A DNA stretch of 64,000 nucleotides. Origin: Tamarix chinensis. Its lineage: Eukaryota; Streptophyta; Magnoliopsida; Caryophyllales; Tamaricaceae. The stretch spans positions 11,196,286 to 11,260,285 of the forward strand of contig CM060174.1 of the NCBI GenBank assembly GCA_030549775.1, given 5' to 3'. Each line of letters opens with the position of its first letter. Within the stretch, counting starts at the first letter, position 1. Made by a program: the position numbers and the translations under genes. Below are positions 1-11,613 of the stretch, in pieces. The notes under the pieces are model-generated. The model made no database searches, had not been told where the DNA came from, and saw only the letters and a list, made by a program, of their open reading frames with translations.

Positions 1-326
1 TATATGTTGCATGTTCTAGCTACGTTAGGCAATGTCCATGAAATTATGAGTTGACTAAATTGACTTATTCGAGTTCACCTAATAACCTGCCATATTCTTT
101 GTTAGACATTATCTTGTGCTCTGATTGTTAGGCGTGCATTCTGCAATCCAACAAATTCTGAAGAATAACTCACCATGAGAATTTCGTAGCTTTCTTAAAA
201 ATGTAGCGTCGTTTTTATCATCGCTATTTTGGGGGGCGTGTGTGCGTGTATCTATCTATATAGTCATGAGAACTATTTGATTATTTGTAGGCATTCAGAA
301 TTGAAACCTAATTCGTTGCTGCAGCC
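1..326 (+). promoter_or_regulatory. 5' flank and leader of the phosphate transporter gene
   Basis: Only 326 bp of upstream sequence is present, so most of the promoter lies outside the window. A pyrimidine-poor but plausible 3' splice site (TTATTTGTAG, AG at 289-290) sits 36 bp before the ATG. An intron in the 5' leader is common in plant PHT1 genes, so the leader may be spliced; the donor is not identified. I looked for the PHR1-binding P1BS motif (GNATATNC) and found only a one-mismatch version, CCATATTC at 90-97. The start codon context GCAGCCATGG is a good plant initiation context. Confidence 0.45.
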
Positions 327-1937
327 ATGGCGAGAGAACAGCTTCAAGTCCTCAATGCACTAGATGTTGCAAAAACTCAATGGTACCATTTCACTGCGAT
401 TATCATCGCTGGAATGGGATTTTTCACAGATGCTTACGATTTGTTTAGCATCTCTCTCCTGACTAGGCTCCTGGGACGCCTGTACTATACGGAACCAAAT
501 CCCACCAAGCCAGGCCATCTACCGATCAACGTATCCGCCGCGGTTAGTGGTGTGGCTCTATGTGGCACCCTTGCCGGTCAACTGTTCTTTGGTTGGTTGG
601 GGGATAAGATGGGACGGAAAAAGGTGTACGGTATCACCTTAGTTCTCATGGTCATTGCGTCCATATGCTCCGGGCTATCGTTTGGGAGTAGCGCAAAAGG
701 GGTTATGATAACCTTGTGCTTCTTCAGGTTTTGGCTGGGGTTTGGTGTCGGTGGAGATTATCCTTTGTCTGCCACTATCATGTCCGAGTATGCAAACAAA
801 AAGACGCGTGGGGCCTTCATTGCGGCTGTTTTTTCCATGCAAGGTATTGGTATCTTAACCAGTGGGATTATTGCTATTATAGTTTCGGCAGGGTTTGAGA
901 GCAAATATCACTCACCTTCCTTCGAAGAGGATCCAGCAGGCTCCTTACCCCGTGAAGCTGACTACATTTGGCGTATAGTGCTGATGTTTGGAGCTTTACC
1001 AGCCGCCCTAACCTACTACTGGCGCATGCAGATGCCGGAAACAGCCAGGTATACCGCCTTAGTTGCAAAGAATGTAAAGCAAGCAACAGAAGACATGTCT
1101 AAGGTCCTAGGTCTAGATCTCAAAGTCGAAGGTGACGACCATGTAGGGGAAAGTAATAGCCAAGTTGGAAGAGAGCAACAATTTGGTCTATTCTCGATGG
1201 AGTTTGTCCGTATATACGGACTTCGCTTGATAGGGACAACGAGCACTTGGTTTCTTTTAGATATCGCATTCTACAGTCAGAATCTATTTCAGAAGGAATT
1301 ATTTAGTGGCATAGGGTGGATTCCTGCAGATGCTAAGATGAGCGCCATCAGGGAGGTGTTCAAAGTCGCAAGGGCACAAACTCTTATCGCCCTGTGCGGT
1401 ACGGTTCCAGGGTATTACTTCACTGTTGCATTCATTGATATCGTTGGGCGCTGGTGGATTCAGATGATGGGTTTCTTCTTCATGACTGTGTTCATGTTTG
1501 CTATCGCGTTTCCTTGGGATCATTGGAACAAGAAGGAAAATAGGATTGGGTTTATTGTAATGTACTCTCTCACCTTCTTCTTTGCCAACTTCGGTCCTAA
1601 TGCCACCACGTTTGTGGTGCCTGCTGAGGTTTTCCCCGCTAGACTGAGGTCGACTTGCCATGGTATATCAGCTGCATGGGGTAAAGCTGGAGCTATAATC
1701 GGGGCTTTTGGGTTCTTATACCTTTCCCAAGAGAAGGACCCTGCCAAAAGAAGCGCCGAATACCCACCTGGTATTGGGAAAAAGAATTCTCTAATTTTGC
1801 TTGGCGTGATTAACTTCGTTGGAATGCTTTGCACTTTCTTGGTGCCTGAGGCCAAGGGAAAGTCACTCGAAGAGGCATCGGGAGAGGCTGATTATGAAGA
1901 GAACTACAATAAGTCCGAAAAAGAAACCTTTGTTTGA
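327..1937 (+). CDS. PHT1: PHT1-family H+/inorganic phosphate symporter
   Basis: Intronless 536-residue reading frame encoding a plasma-membrane proton-coupled phosphate importer of the major facilitator superfamily. Seen in the sequence: the PHT1 signature [13 protein letters not shown] at residues 142-154, an MFS loop motif [11 protein letters not shown] around 89-99, about twelve hydrophobic segments, and a hydrophilic central loop around 240-290. Three acidic residues known to be important in this family are present: D38 (TDAYDLF), D144 (in the signature) and D312 ([12 protein letters not shown]). The length matches the family norm of about 520-550 residues, and the C-terminal [11 protein letters not shown] region, site of trafficking phosphorylation in relatives, is intact. 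The frame has no stops or frameshifts, and its base composition is clearly richer in GC than the surrounding DNA. Which PHT1 member it is, and whether it is root- or mycorrhiza-specific, cannot be told. No other host gene flanks it here. Confidence 0.97.
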   Translation: MAREQLQVLNALDVAKTQWYHFTAIIIAGMGFFTDAYDLFSISLLTRLLGRLYYTEPNPTKPGHLPINVSAAVSGVALCGTLAGQLFFGWLGDKMGRKKVYGITLVLMVIASICSGLSFGSSAKGVMITLCFFRFWLGFGVGGDYPLSATIMSEYANKKTRGAFIAAVFSMQGIGILTSGIIAIIVSAGFESKYHSPSFEEDPAGSLPREADYIWRIVLMFGALPAALTYYWRMQMPETARYTALVAKNVKQATEDMSKVLGLDLKVEGDDHVGESNSQVGREQQFGLFSMEFVRIYGLRLIGTTSTWFLLDIAFYSQNLFQKELFSGIGWIPADAKMSAIREVFKVARAQTLIALCGTVPGYYFTVAFIDIVGRWWIQMMGFFFMTVFMFAIAFPWDHWNKKENRIGFIVMYSLTFFFANFGPNATTFVVPAEVFPARLRSTCHGISAAWGKAGAIIGAFGFLYLSQEKDPAKRSAEYPPGIGKKNSLILLGVINFVGMLCTFLVPEAKGKSLEEASGEADYEENYNKSEKETFV

Positions 1938-2139
1938 TTTTTTTTCTTCTTCTTGTTGATTGATTTGTCCAATTTCTGTGCTGAATTCTGTTGGTTATTT
2001 GTAGAGATTCTACGTTCTTTTCGCAATTTGAGGGGAAGTTGTGCAAAAAAATTGTTATCCAAAAATTTGATCCAGTAATTTTGATGGCATAAAAGCTTAT
2101 CATAACTCGCCCGACAATTTTAATCAATAATTAATCAAT
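1938..2139 (+). other. 3' flank of the phosphate transporter gene
   Basis: A T-rich stretch directly follows the TGA stop, and AATAA-like signals occur near 2125-2140 (AATCAATAATTAATCAA). This is the probable 3' UTR and polyadenylation zone, but the cleavage site cannot be fixed. Repeat-derived sequence starts at about 2140. Confidence 0.4.
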
Positions 2140-5100
2140 TATACAATTCTTCATAATTAAAACATATCAGAACATGCTGATAAATATTTTTATTAAAAAT
2201 TATAATATCATAAATACATGAAAATAACATACAAGATATGATAAGCACGTCATAGATAAATCATATAGAGCATACCTATAACCGTACCGCCAACCTTAAG
2301 ATGACACATATAACATGGTACGATAATATTTTTTTGGATCATTGATAGAAATTGTAGGACTATTTAGAAAACTACCATAACTTCCAACAATTTAAGTAGC
2401 ATAATTTACTCAACAAAGAAAAGCACAATTATACTTTCTTGGTAAACATATGCAAAACCAAATACTCAAGAGCGTAGCTCCATTAAGATTTAAAATTAAG
2501 TAATAATTAAATTGACCTCAACATATATCACTCAGATATTTTCAAATTGATTTGGAAAACTAGGAAATGGCAATAAAAGATAAGTTGATTTTATCAAGAA
2601 TGACTTACTTATTTGATTTTACAATTAAAAAGAAAAACTAACCAATTTTAGAGAAATAATCTACATCAATAAGATAAAAAAAATTCAAATGATTTTAAAT
2701 CAAAGCCGATAACTAATGAGGTAAAAGTAGCATGACCAAATAAATTCTATAGAACCATCTCCAAAAATCAGGATTTCTAGGCCCGAATTGTGAACCAACT
2801 AGTTCACTCCGATTACCTCAAATTGATAGTTTAAAAACATAATTAAACTAATTTTAGATAAATTTGGATAATAAATTTCAACAAATAATCTTATGAATAA
2901 TCAATTTAAGATAATTATTTTCAAAAATTAGGATTTTAAAGTCTAAGATATAACTTCACTCAAATAATCCAAATTGAAGATGTTAGAACACAATTAAGGT
3001 TATTTCAAATGTGTCTATACATTTAATTTCAAAATAAAAAATTATACAAATAACCAATTTCATAATTTCAATAGAAATATAGGATTTTAGGTCTAAAAAT
3101 GCAATTCATTCTAATTTTATTAATCTAATTAAATTGAATGTCTACAAATGCAATTAGACCTATTTTATAACATAATGTACAATTCATTGATCAAAAGAAA
3201 CATAATAAGAATCCAATTTAACACAATTAGGGTTTTTGAGCCTGAAATATAAATTCGATCAAACATTACCAAAATATATAAATTGACAAATCAGAATTAA
3301 AATTAAACATATTCTAATACAAATTGTACAATCAATTCAATAATATAACTCAATTACACAATCCTATTTATATCGTTAAGAATTATAATCTAAAAATCTA
3401 ATTCTAATAGATTTCATATAATTTTCCCAAAGTGATACTTTTAACATGAAATTAAATACATTTCAAAATATATTATAAAATTAATTGAAGAAAATAACTC
3501 AATTAGACAATTCAATTTCTTTATGCACATATTTTGACCTAGAAATATAATTCTAATTAATTACACAAATTTTCAAATTGATGATTCCAACATGAAAGTA
3601 GGTACATTTTAAAGCATATTGTAAAATTAGTTTATCCAAAATAGCTTAATTGGACAAATATGAGAAATTCGGATATAATTGGGTCAAAATTTTAATTTTC
3701 ACAAATCAACCAAATACACTACAATTAACTTTTTTAAATCACTCACACACACACACACACATAATTCAACAACTAATTATCTTATCATAAACTAATTCAT
3801 ATAAAATAATAAAAAAAGGTTAGGCTTTGAGATTAAATAAATTACCTCAAACAGTAATCATGCATAATTATTTTAATACAAACAACCCTATTTTAATATT
3901 CTATCATACATATATTTAAATTATATAAATTTAGCATACCCTTGCATAAAAATATGTGGCCACCACTTAGAGAAATTAATAATAATACATGGTGCATGTA
4001 TACTTTTTTTTTTATGAGATTACAAGAAAGCACAAATTATATTTAAGAATAATATAAGAAACTCCAAACCTTCTATCACATGATTTATATATATATTTAG
4101 TAGGAGCATATTGGTTACCTCTTTCCAAGCACAAATAGAAAAATACCACAAAGAACCTCCAAAAGAATATCAACACCTTCAAAAGATAGAGACATAACAT
4201 GAGAAGACAAAAGATGACAACTTCACAATTTAACAAAAAATCTAACCTTCTATACTTATTTAAAAATAAATAAAGGCTAGATAGAAAGAAATATAAAAGT
4301 GAAAACAAGAGAATAAGGATAAAGAGAGGAGGATGGGTCTTTGTTATAAGATCAACAAATCTTAAGAACACTTAGAAAAAATAACCAAAATGAAGATAGA
4401 GGTGGGAGAAACCAAGAGGAGCGAATGAGAGAAATTCTGAATGAAAATAAAGTAAGAAAAATGGGGTATAAATGGGGGATAGAGGAACAAAAAATCTGCA
4501 ATGATAAAAGGGGGGAGGTGTAGCTTGTTCAACACTTGAATGATAAATGACAATGTGGTTGAGTGTGTAAGGTGTATTTAGATTTAATGAAGTTATGAAA
4601 ATCAATCAATCAACCAGGGGATGGAGGAGGTGATGGTGTGTACATCCAAGGTTGGATTTAAGCATATGAAATGTAAGTGAAGAAGGTTGAGTGTAAGGAT
4701 AGTTAAGTGACACAACTAGCATAGGTAGAAAGTGTATGAAAGTGATTTTAGCTCAAAATTTAGTTGAATGAATAAGACAATGATCAACTTGATATAAAAT
4801 CTGATCATAGAAGTGTGGGGAAGTAATTTCATGCATGAACAATAATTCTAGGATTTATAGATTATTTTTAGTGGTGGAAAGATTAATAAAGAGAATAAAA
4901 TTAATAAAAAATAGCAAACAAGCTCATAAAATTATGAAAATTTATGAAAATCCTTAAAATAATATTTTTAAACTCACATGTAAAATTTTATTAATTTACA
5001 AGAAGATTTGATTTATAAAATATTGAAATGATGGTTAACTAACAAGCTTAAAAGGTAATTACTAACATAAATACCAAAACTATTCCTAAAATCATGAAAC

Positions 5101-5704
5101 TTTTCAGTAATCTTATTTACTCATTAAAACCTAAATATAATTTTTCATAATTTTTAACACACATTTGATATGATATTTAGCTAGCATACCTTAATTATAT
5201 ATTTTTCATATAAAATTCAAAAGGGATAACAAACATAAATAAAATTACACTAAAATTTTTATATTTACATTTAAACGCATTTACAGCCTAAATAAAATTT
5301 TATAAGAATATTTTATAGGTTTAACTTAAAAGTTCACATATATAAATAGTATTTTATAAGTAAAGCGCGTCTAGCCACAAAATCGTAATTACTACATAAT
5401 CACCCAAAACAATCTTTAGGTTATAAATTATTCTACATTCTTTTATGTAATCAAGTACACATAATTAGAATTAGTAAAATATGGTATAATACAGGCGAGG
5501 ACTACTCTCCGATAATCGACCAAGCTCGCGGTGGTAGGAGATCGCTGCTGCGTTGTGTCGTGCTACTTATTATGCTTGGTTGTTGTTGTTGTCGATGAAA
5601 GGAGGGAGTGGTTGAGCAAAGCTGAGGTGGTGTGTTGTTGGTGTTGGGCGACAAAGGAGAAATGGAAGGAAGAAGCAGGGGGTGAGGTTTAGGAGGATGA
5701 GAAA

Positions 5705-5744
<40 letters not shown>

Positions 5745-6590
5745 AGGGGGAGGGGAACCGAGCAAGTTTCCCTTTTTTTACTAATACACATACACATAAA
5801 GGGAGTATAAAATACTTGAAAAATATTTAATGATAATTTTATTCAAAACCCATTTAACAAAAATAATTTCGTAAAAACCTTAAATCATAAAATGAATATA
5901 AAATTTATTTAAATGATTTTAGAAAAGTTTTTAGAGAAAAATACAAACGAGCACGAGAATTCGTATTATTTACGAAAATATAAAATACGATCTCAAAAAA
6001 ATTTTAATTTAAATTTTAGAAACTAAAATTAATTTAAATAATTTCTAAAAGAGTTATTCTATTAAAAAAAGGGAAAAACTAGAACAAAATTAATATTGGA
6101 ATGAAATCACAAATAAGTTACAAAAATCTTTTTAATTTAAAGCTTTTTGACGATCTTAACTAACTCGTAAACTAAAATAAATTTAAAGACAAAAATATTT
6201 ACTACATATAAAAATCATTAAAATAATTTTTTTAAAAAGGGATTTTGTAATTTAAACAATAATTTTGTTAACAAAATTTAACTCTAAAACAAAGTTATAA
6301 TTACATGATGAAGTTATAATTGAAAACGAATTTCAAATATTAAAAATCAAAACACATGAAACAATAGAAATATATATTTTTTAATGAAAAATAAAATCAT
6401 ATGAATATAATAAAATTATAGTCGTGAATGAATTTATTTAGAATAATCGAGAATGATAATGGTTAATTATTTTCTAATATTAATTCAAAACCATCAAGAA
6501 AATAAAAAAATAAATAAAAATTAAAATAATTAAACATTTTCATCAAATTACATTAATAAAATCATTAAGGTTAATAAATTTAAGTTTGAC
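2140..6590 (-). repeat. Decayed reverse-oriented copy of the giant LTR family
   Basis: No gene is visible. Read on the minus strand, this AT-rich block follows the first 2.5 kb of the solo LTR at 28703-33853. The segment at 6430-6580 matches the solo LTR start (28710-28960). The purine-rich part at 5640-5790, including GAACCGAGCAAG, matches the pyrimidine-rich part at 29450-29530. Segment 2300-2510 matches 31090-31250 (rule: ..TCTTAATRGAGCTA..). The far end of the LTR, with its minisatellites, is missing, so the copy is truncated. It contains (AC)n at 3744-3761 and (GA)n at 5707-5738. ORFs in the purine-rich part are low-complexity and not genes. Confidence 0.65.
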
Positions 6591-9467
6591 GAAACTAAAA
6601 CAATTGAAACTTGACAAAAGCAATTTGATAAAAAGTTTGATAGCGATAAATATGTTAGGGTTATTTGAAAAAAGAGAAATTAGGTTTTACCAAACTAAAT
6701 AAAGAAAATTTTATTTAAAACTAGGAAAATGAAGTAAAATAGAAGAAAAGGAAAATAATTCTTAGCAAATCACATACGGCGGTGTTCAACTAAAAATGAA
6801 ATACATGTTTAAAGTCAAAAAAGTTAAAAAAGTACTATTCTTTAAAATCAAACCTAAATATGGGAATAAGAAAAACATGCACCTTGAAGTTTGAAGAGAA
6901 GAAATGGATCATGGTTCTATTGATTATACAACTCTAACAACACAAAAATTATATAATATACATGTAACACATTATAAAATGAGTTTTACCTATAACATCA
7001 TATGTAAAAATAAGGCTTACACTTGGCACAATGACTCATAAGAGGCCCTTATACTTACCAACCACATACACCTAGGTCAAAAGAGATTCCTTAACCCAAA
7101 ACACTTCACCGAGGAGCTCTCCATTCTACACTACAAATATGATAATCTAAACATCGCAATACCCAAATGAAACTACTATGTCGATTAAATTATTTAGGCC
7201 CCACCATTCTTGGACTATCTGCTACTAACAATTCTATTCACATAAGACAAAGTGATGCATATGCTAAACAAGTTAGCACATGCTTAATGGAAGATGGTGG
7301 CTTATGGGATAAGTGACTACCAAAAGGTAAAATGGAGAAAGAGATGAAGATTATCATAATATTTGATCTAAGGTAGCCAAATACCAAACACTCACAACTA
7401 CCATCGAAGGTTTCAACACTTTAGATAAAAGTTATTATATTTTTTACTCAAAACAAATTTTTCACTCAACTTTGTAGAGGGAGAACATAGTGAGCTCGAA
7501 AATATGATTTGTAATTCATGGGGGTAGTGTGTTCTATTGTGTTGAGGCTACCCATATTTATAGTGAGAGCCATGGTTACAAAAAGTCCATTATACCCATC
7601 CCCTTCACTTACCTAGTTACATTCCAACCATTATTTACTATCTAGTTATCTAATACAACCCAAAAACTAGTTGGATGAGAACTAAAATGAGGTCAGCCTA
7701 TGTGTGGTATTTTGTTAGCCATACCACAACATGGAGCCCCTTACATGCTGAAAAGTAGGTAATAAATAAAAGTACAAGTCACTCAATCATCCCCCATACC
7801 TAATCAATCATCTCCCATGCTTAACCAATTAAAATAATCAGATTTGTTGACTTGGTTGACTTTCTTCACTTACTCTACCATCCACTTGTCCTCCTTTTTC
7901 TTTCTCTCTCTCTCTCTCTCCCCCCTTTTATTTCAATTTTTGAAATCAGCCTTGGTCTTCGGCTGATTTGGCTTCTTAAGTGGCGAAATACTTGGAAATA
8001 GTAACAAAATAGCTGTTTGGGCTTGGACTTGATGTGCCATCATAGTTTTTTGGGTTTGGGTTGGATAAGCTACCATATTTGGTTGTGTTTGGGCTGAATG
8101 TGCCACCACGGAAGCATGGGCTGGTACTTCCACTTATTTCTCATGTTTAGCTAATTAATTTCATCCAAGTTAAAAGTGTTTTGTGATTTTCTAACTTAGA
8201 AAAATTAATTAGTGAAATATTATTATGAGATGCTCCTCCATCAGAGAGAACAACACATTACTATTTAAAAGCAAGTAGACAAAATATCATGCATATTTTA
8301 TAAATATGAATCTTCCTACATCAAGGTTGAAACTACTAATACAATATACATTATCAAAGCAACATAAGGTTCAACACTAATCAATGAAAACCAACATGTA
8401 AAAATTAAATTAAAATCATACTACCTCACCAAGGTCACTAGGGTAAATGAGGCACCCTACACACCGCCTATGAAAAATAACACCTCTATCTAAACCTCAT
8501 TATCATCATTACCATAATTATGGGTTTCTTCCAATTGAAAAGGACACCTCTATCTAAACCACATAATCATCATCATAACAATTCTAGGTTTATCCAAATT
8601 CAAAAGGACACCTCTATCTAAACCTCATCATCAACATCGCATAATTCTAGATTTCCCCTAATTCCAAAAGAGTAAAACTACTCAACCAAAATTTATTTAC
8701 CAAACCCATTGACTTGTTTCTTTATGACCAAAGTGATGTAGTCTTTTATTTGACCAATCAAACAATTTGGTCAAACCCATTGACTGCTTTCCTATGTACA
8801 TTTGATCAGTGAGACCAACTAGGTTGCTAGTTTAATGGTTCATTTTTTATGTAAATTTGGGATGACCAGACCAGTTGAAAGGCCCTAGGAACTGATCGAT
8901 TGGTCAACTTATTTTCATTAAATTTACTTGTTAATTAATATCCTTTCGTTGGGCCTTCTATATTAATATTTTCATTAATTATAATATTTTAATCATGATT
9001 ACAACCATGTTTACCCTAAAATTAATATAGATCAAAATGATTATAATTGGGCCTTGATTTGGTTAAGTTTGATGTCATCTCTAAATACCCAATTGGTGTC
9101 TTAGATTCCTTGTGATGTGTTTGGTGTTATCACTTGAAAATGCCTAATTTGGATAATAATGAAATTAATTTGTGATTTATGATATCACTTGGTGATTAAT
9201 AAATAATGTTTTAAGATTTCATGCGAGCCTTTTTCTCAAACTTTCAAGGTAGCTAGTTGGGAGTTAGTGGGTTGGTCCCCTATGGTTTTATATTTTCATT
9301 CATTACATATTTTCTTCTATACTGGATTGCAGTCAGTAAGAGATATGTACATATCTTTGAGGTATAATATTATATAGTAGACTGACATATCATCAATGTC
9401 CATTTTAAGTGGGTGAGGTATCCTAGTATAAGTCCCTTATCACTTCGTATTATCCATAGCTTAGGTG
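6591..9467. repeat. Unassigned AT-rich repetitive sequence, no gene seen
   Basis: No coding region is recognised. The stretch contains a (CT)n run at 7903-7920, a 64-bp tandem repeat (listed separately), and a GGTGAGGTATCC-type motif near 9413 that recurs with variation after element A (12660-12720) and at 35310-35340. This suggests that the DNA on both sides of element A belongs to the same kind of LTR-like repeat. The 66-residue ORF at 7933-8133 is short, has no recognisable motif and is not called. Confidence 0.4.
8481..8672. repeat. 64-bp tandem repeat, three copies
   Basis: Three successive units begin with CACCTCTATCTAAACC at 8481, 8545 and 8609, a constant 64-bp period. Units differ by scattered substitutions. 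It is a small minisatellite with no visible coding role. Confidence 0.85.
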
Positions 9468-10137
9468 CACTACTTCAGAAACAGGAAATAATAACGGGAC
9501 ATTAATAAAGGTGGTTCGAAAACCGTCGTCAAATGCGTGAAAATTAATGCGTGGGAAGTTTTAATAACGGTTTTAAGTAATAACCGTTATTAAAATTTTT
9601 AATAATGGTTCAAACAAGAACCGTTGTCAAAATTGGCAAGGTTTTAATAACGGTTCCTGTAAGAACCGTTATTAAATCATGTTTTAATAACGGTTCTTAT
9701 AGGAACCGTTATTAAAAGTTCCTTTTATTTCGTTCTCTTCTGTTTCGTGCCAAATATTTCACACTCTTTGCCGCTTCCCTCTCGTACTCTCGTACTCTCT
9801 TTCTCTTGTGAACCCTTGCACCACCGCTCCGGCTCCTTTGAATTAAGGGAAACCTTCGCACCGCCATCTCTCCACCACCCCTCTACCATTCTTGTGAACG
9901 TAGCCAGCATTTGTACCTTCGTCATTGCCGTTCTCACCTTGTACGCCGTCGCTCCCTTTACGTATGTGTTTTTCTTCCTTCATTGCTTAATTTTTCTCTA
10001 CTGATATATATATATATATAAATGCATGCCTGTTGCACCGAAGAGGTTGTGTTTGATGTGTTGTTCAAAAATCTGTTGTTTGATGTGTTGGTGAAAAATT
10101 TTGCTGTGGCCTTTTTTGATTGTGGCCGGCCAAGACC

Positions 10138-10214
<77 letters not shown>
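10138..10214. repeat. Compound (TA)n(TG)n microsatellite
   Basis: A TA run at about 10141-10178 passes directly into a GT run to about 10214. It lies inside CACTA element A. A comparable TG/TA tract lies in element D at 60199-60240, so it may be an old feature of the family. Confidence 0.95.
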
Positions 10215-10216
<2 letters not shown>

Positions 10217-10516
10217 ATAATCTACTTTATAAAAATATGTATTATTATTTTAAGAGAATCTACAAGCCTAAAATATATATTATTATCATAAGATATGTAC
10301 CTTCTAAGTATAAAATTAAGGTGTATATATATTTTTAGCTAGCACTCACATTATTATGCAGATCATGTGTATTTATATGCTTTTTTTTAATATATATTTT
10401 GTAAGACATGTATTTATATTCCATAAAATGTGTGTTTATATGTGTTCTATTATATGTATATATATTTATAATATTTTTATATATAAGATGTGTATATATA
10501 ATCTAAAATAATTGTG

Positions 10517-10580
10517 GTTAGGGTTAGGGTTGGGGTTAGGGGGAGGGTTAGTGTTAGTGTTAGGGTTAGGGTTAGGGTTA
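10517..10580. repeat. Interstitial TTAGGG-type telomere-like tract in element A
   Basis: Contains several head-to-tail GGTTAG units (TTAGGG periodicity) with variants such as TTGGGG, TTAGTG and TTAGGGGGA. The period is 6 bp, not the 7 bp TTTAGGG of most plants. A corresponding CCCTAA tract lies in element D at 59752-59836, so the motif is shared within this CACTA family. Confidence 0.85.
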
Positions 10581-10719
10581 TCTATAGGTTTAGGATCATT
10601 ATTTTATGAGGTTTAGTGTTATTTTTTTATTATAATTTATAAGGGTTAATTATTGTTAGGGTTATAGCCGTATATTGTGACCGACCGAAGATTACTATTA
10701 TACAAACGCCACATTTCAT

Positions 10720-10971
10720 TCACCGTCGGTCTCGAAAAGGCAGAACTAATGAAAAGTTCGAGTCGGAATCCGCGGATTTGTATCTGAATACGAGGAAGTG
10801 CCCGATGGCGATGGAATTGTGTGCGACGAAATCTTCCCATCCGTTTTGAAACCAAACTCTGCCTTCTTCCTTAACTAGTTGTACTGGCCATTTTGCTCCA
10901 TTCGGGACGTTGAGGCATGCATGAGTGGGGAGACCTTTGCCATGGTTCTTCACGAATTTTTCTGGAAGTGC
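10720..10971 (-). pseudogene. B3 DNA-binding domain fragment (REM-like), left arm, frame intact
   Basis: On the minus strand an intron-like acceptor (GATCACAG) is followed by an open exon reading LPEKFVKNHGKGLP, then LNVPNGAKWPVQLVKEEGRVWF, QNGWEDFVAHNSIAIGHFLV, FRYKSADSDSNFSLVLPF and a stop. This is the core of a plant B3 domain: the PxKFV start, the VPxGxxWxVxL strand, the G-V-WF-GW-F block, and the HSIxxGxFLVFxY block typical of the REM subfamily. The domain is about 80 residues and ends soon after the FSLVLPF strand, so the source gene is not complete. A start codon is present only as an internal Met, so a functional protein from here is unlikely. Its conserved frame suggests recent capture. 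Its orientation is antisense to the presumed transcription direction of element A. Confidence 0.88.
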
Positions 10972-11341
10972 CTGTGATCACAAATGCAAGGCAGAGATTC
11001 CACTGTTCAGTTTACAAAAGTTTACTATAGGCTCCTTTCGGTATGTTTTTGGAAAGTTTCAAGTAAAAGGGAAAAAATAAATTGGGCTAAAAATGACATT
11101 ATTTTTTTACTTTAAATTATGATTTCTTCCAAAATTTTCTAACAAAAATCAAAATAACATTTTTATTGCTTAAAATTTATTCCATACCATCTTTTTAAGT
11201 AACCCATAATTTAAAATAAAAAAGATGTCATTTATTTTTTTCCTTTTACTTGAAACTTTCCAAAAAACATACCGAAAGGAGCCTATAGTAAACTTTTGGA
11301 AACTGAACGGTGGAATCTCTGCCTTGCATTTGTGATCACAG

Positions 11342-11593
11342 GCACTTCCAGAAAAATTTGTGAAGATACATGGCAAGGGTCTCCCCAATCATGCATAGCT
11401 CAACGTCCCGAACGGAGAAAAATGGCCAGTACAACTAGTTAAGGAAGAAGGTAGAGTCTGGTTTCAAAACGGATAAGAAGATTTCGTCGCACACAATTCC
11501 ATCTTCATCAGGCACTTCCTTGTATTCAGATAATAATACGCGGATTCTGAATCGAACTCTCCATTAGTTCTGCCTTTTCGAGACCGACGGTGA
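11342..11593 (+). pseudogene. B3 domain fragment, right arm, broken by stops
   Basis: This is the second copy of the same B3 fragment, now on the plus strand. It begins LPEKFVKIHGKGLP and carries in-frame stops, for example a TAG where the left arm encodes Cys-Leu (ACLNVPNG) and a TAA where it encodes Trp of QNGWEDF. Further substitutions follow and the same TGA ends it. It cannot encode the domain, but pairs with the left arm over its whole length. Confidence 0.88.
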
Positions 11594-11613
11594 ATGAAAT
11601 GTGGCGTTTGTAT

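Noticed and set aside
1299..2127. Minus-strand ORFs of 105-120 codons
   Set aside because: Shadows of the phosphate transporter gene; no motif of their own.
8465..8680. CRISPR-like array (three spaced repeats)
   Set aside because: The repeats are contiguous 64-bp tandem units, not short repeats with unique spacers, and the genome is eukaryotic.
10720..10953. A functional small B3 protein gene starting at the internal Met
   Set aside because: The domain lacks its first strand from that Met and its C-terminal part, lies antisense in element A, and its inverted partner is broken; better described as a captured fragment.
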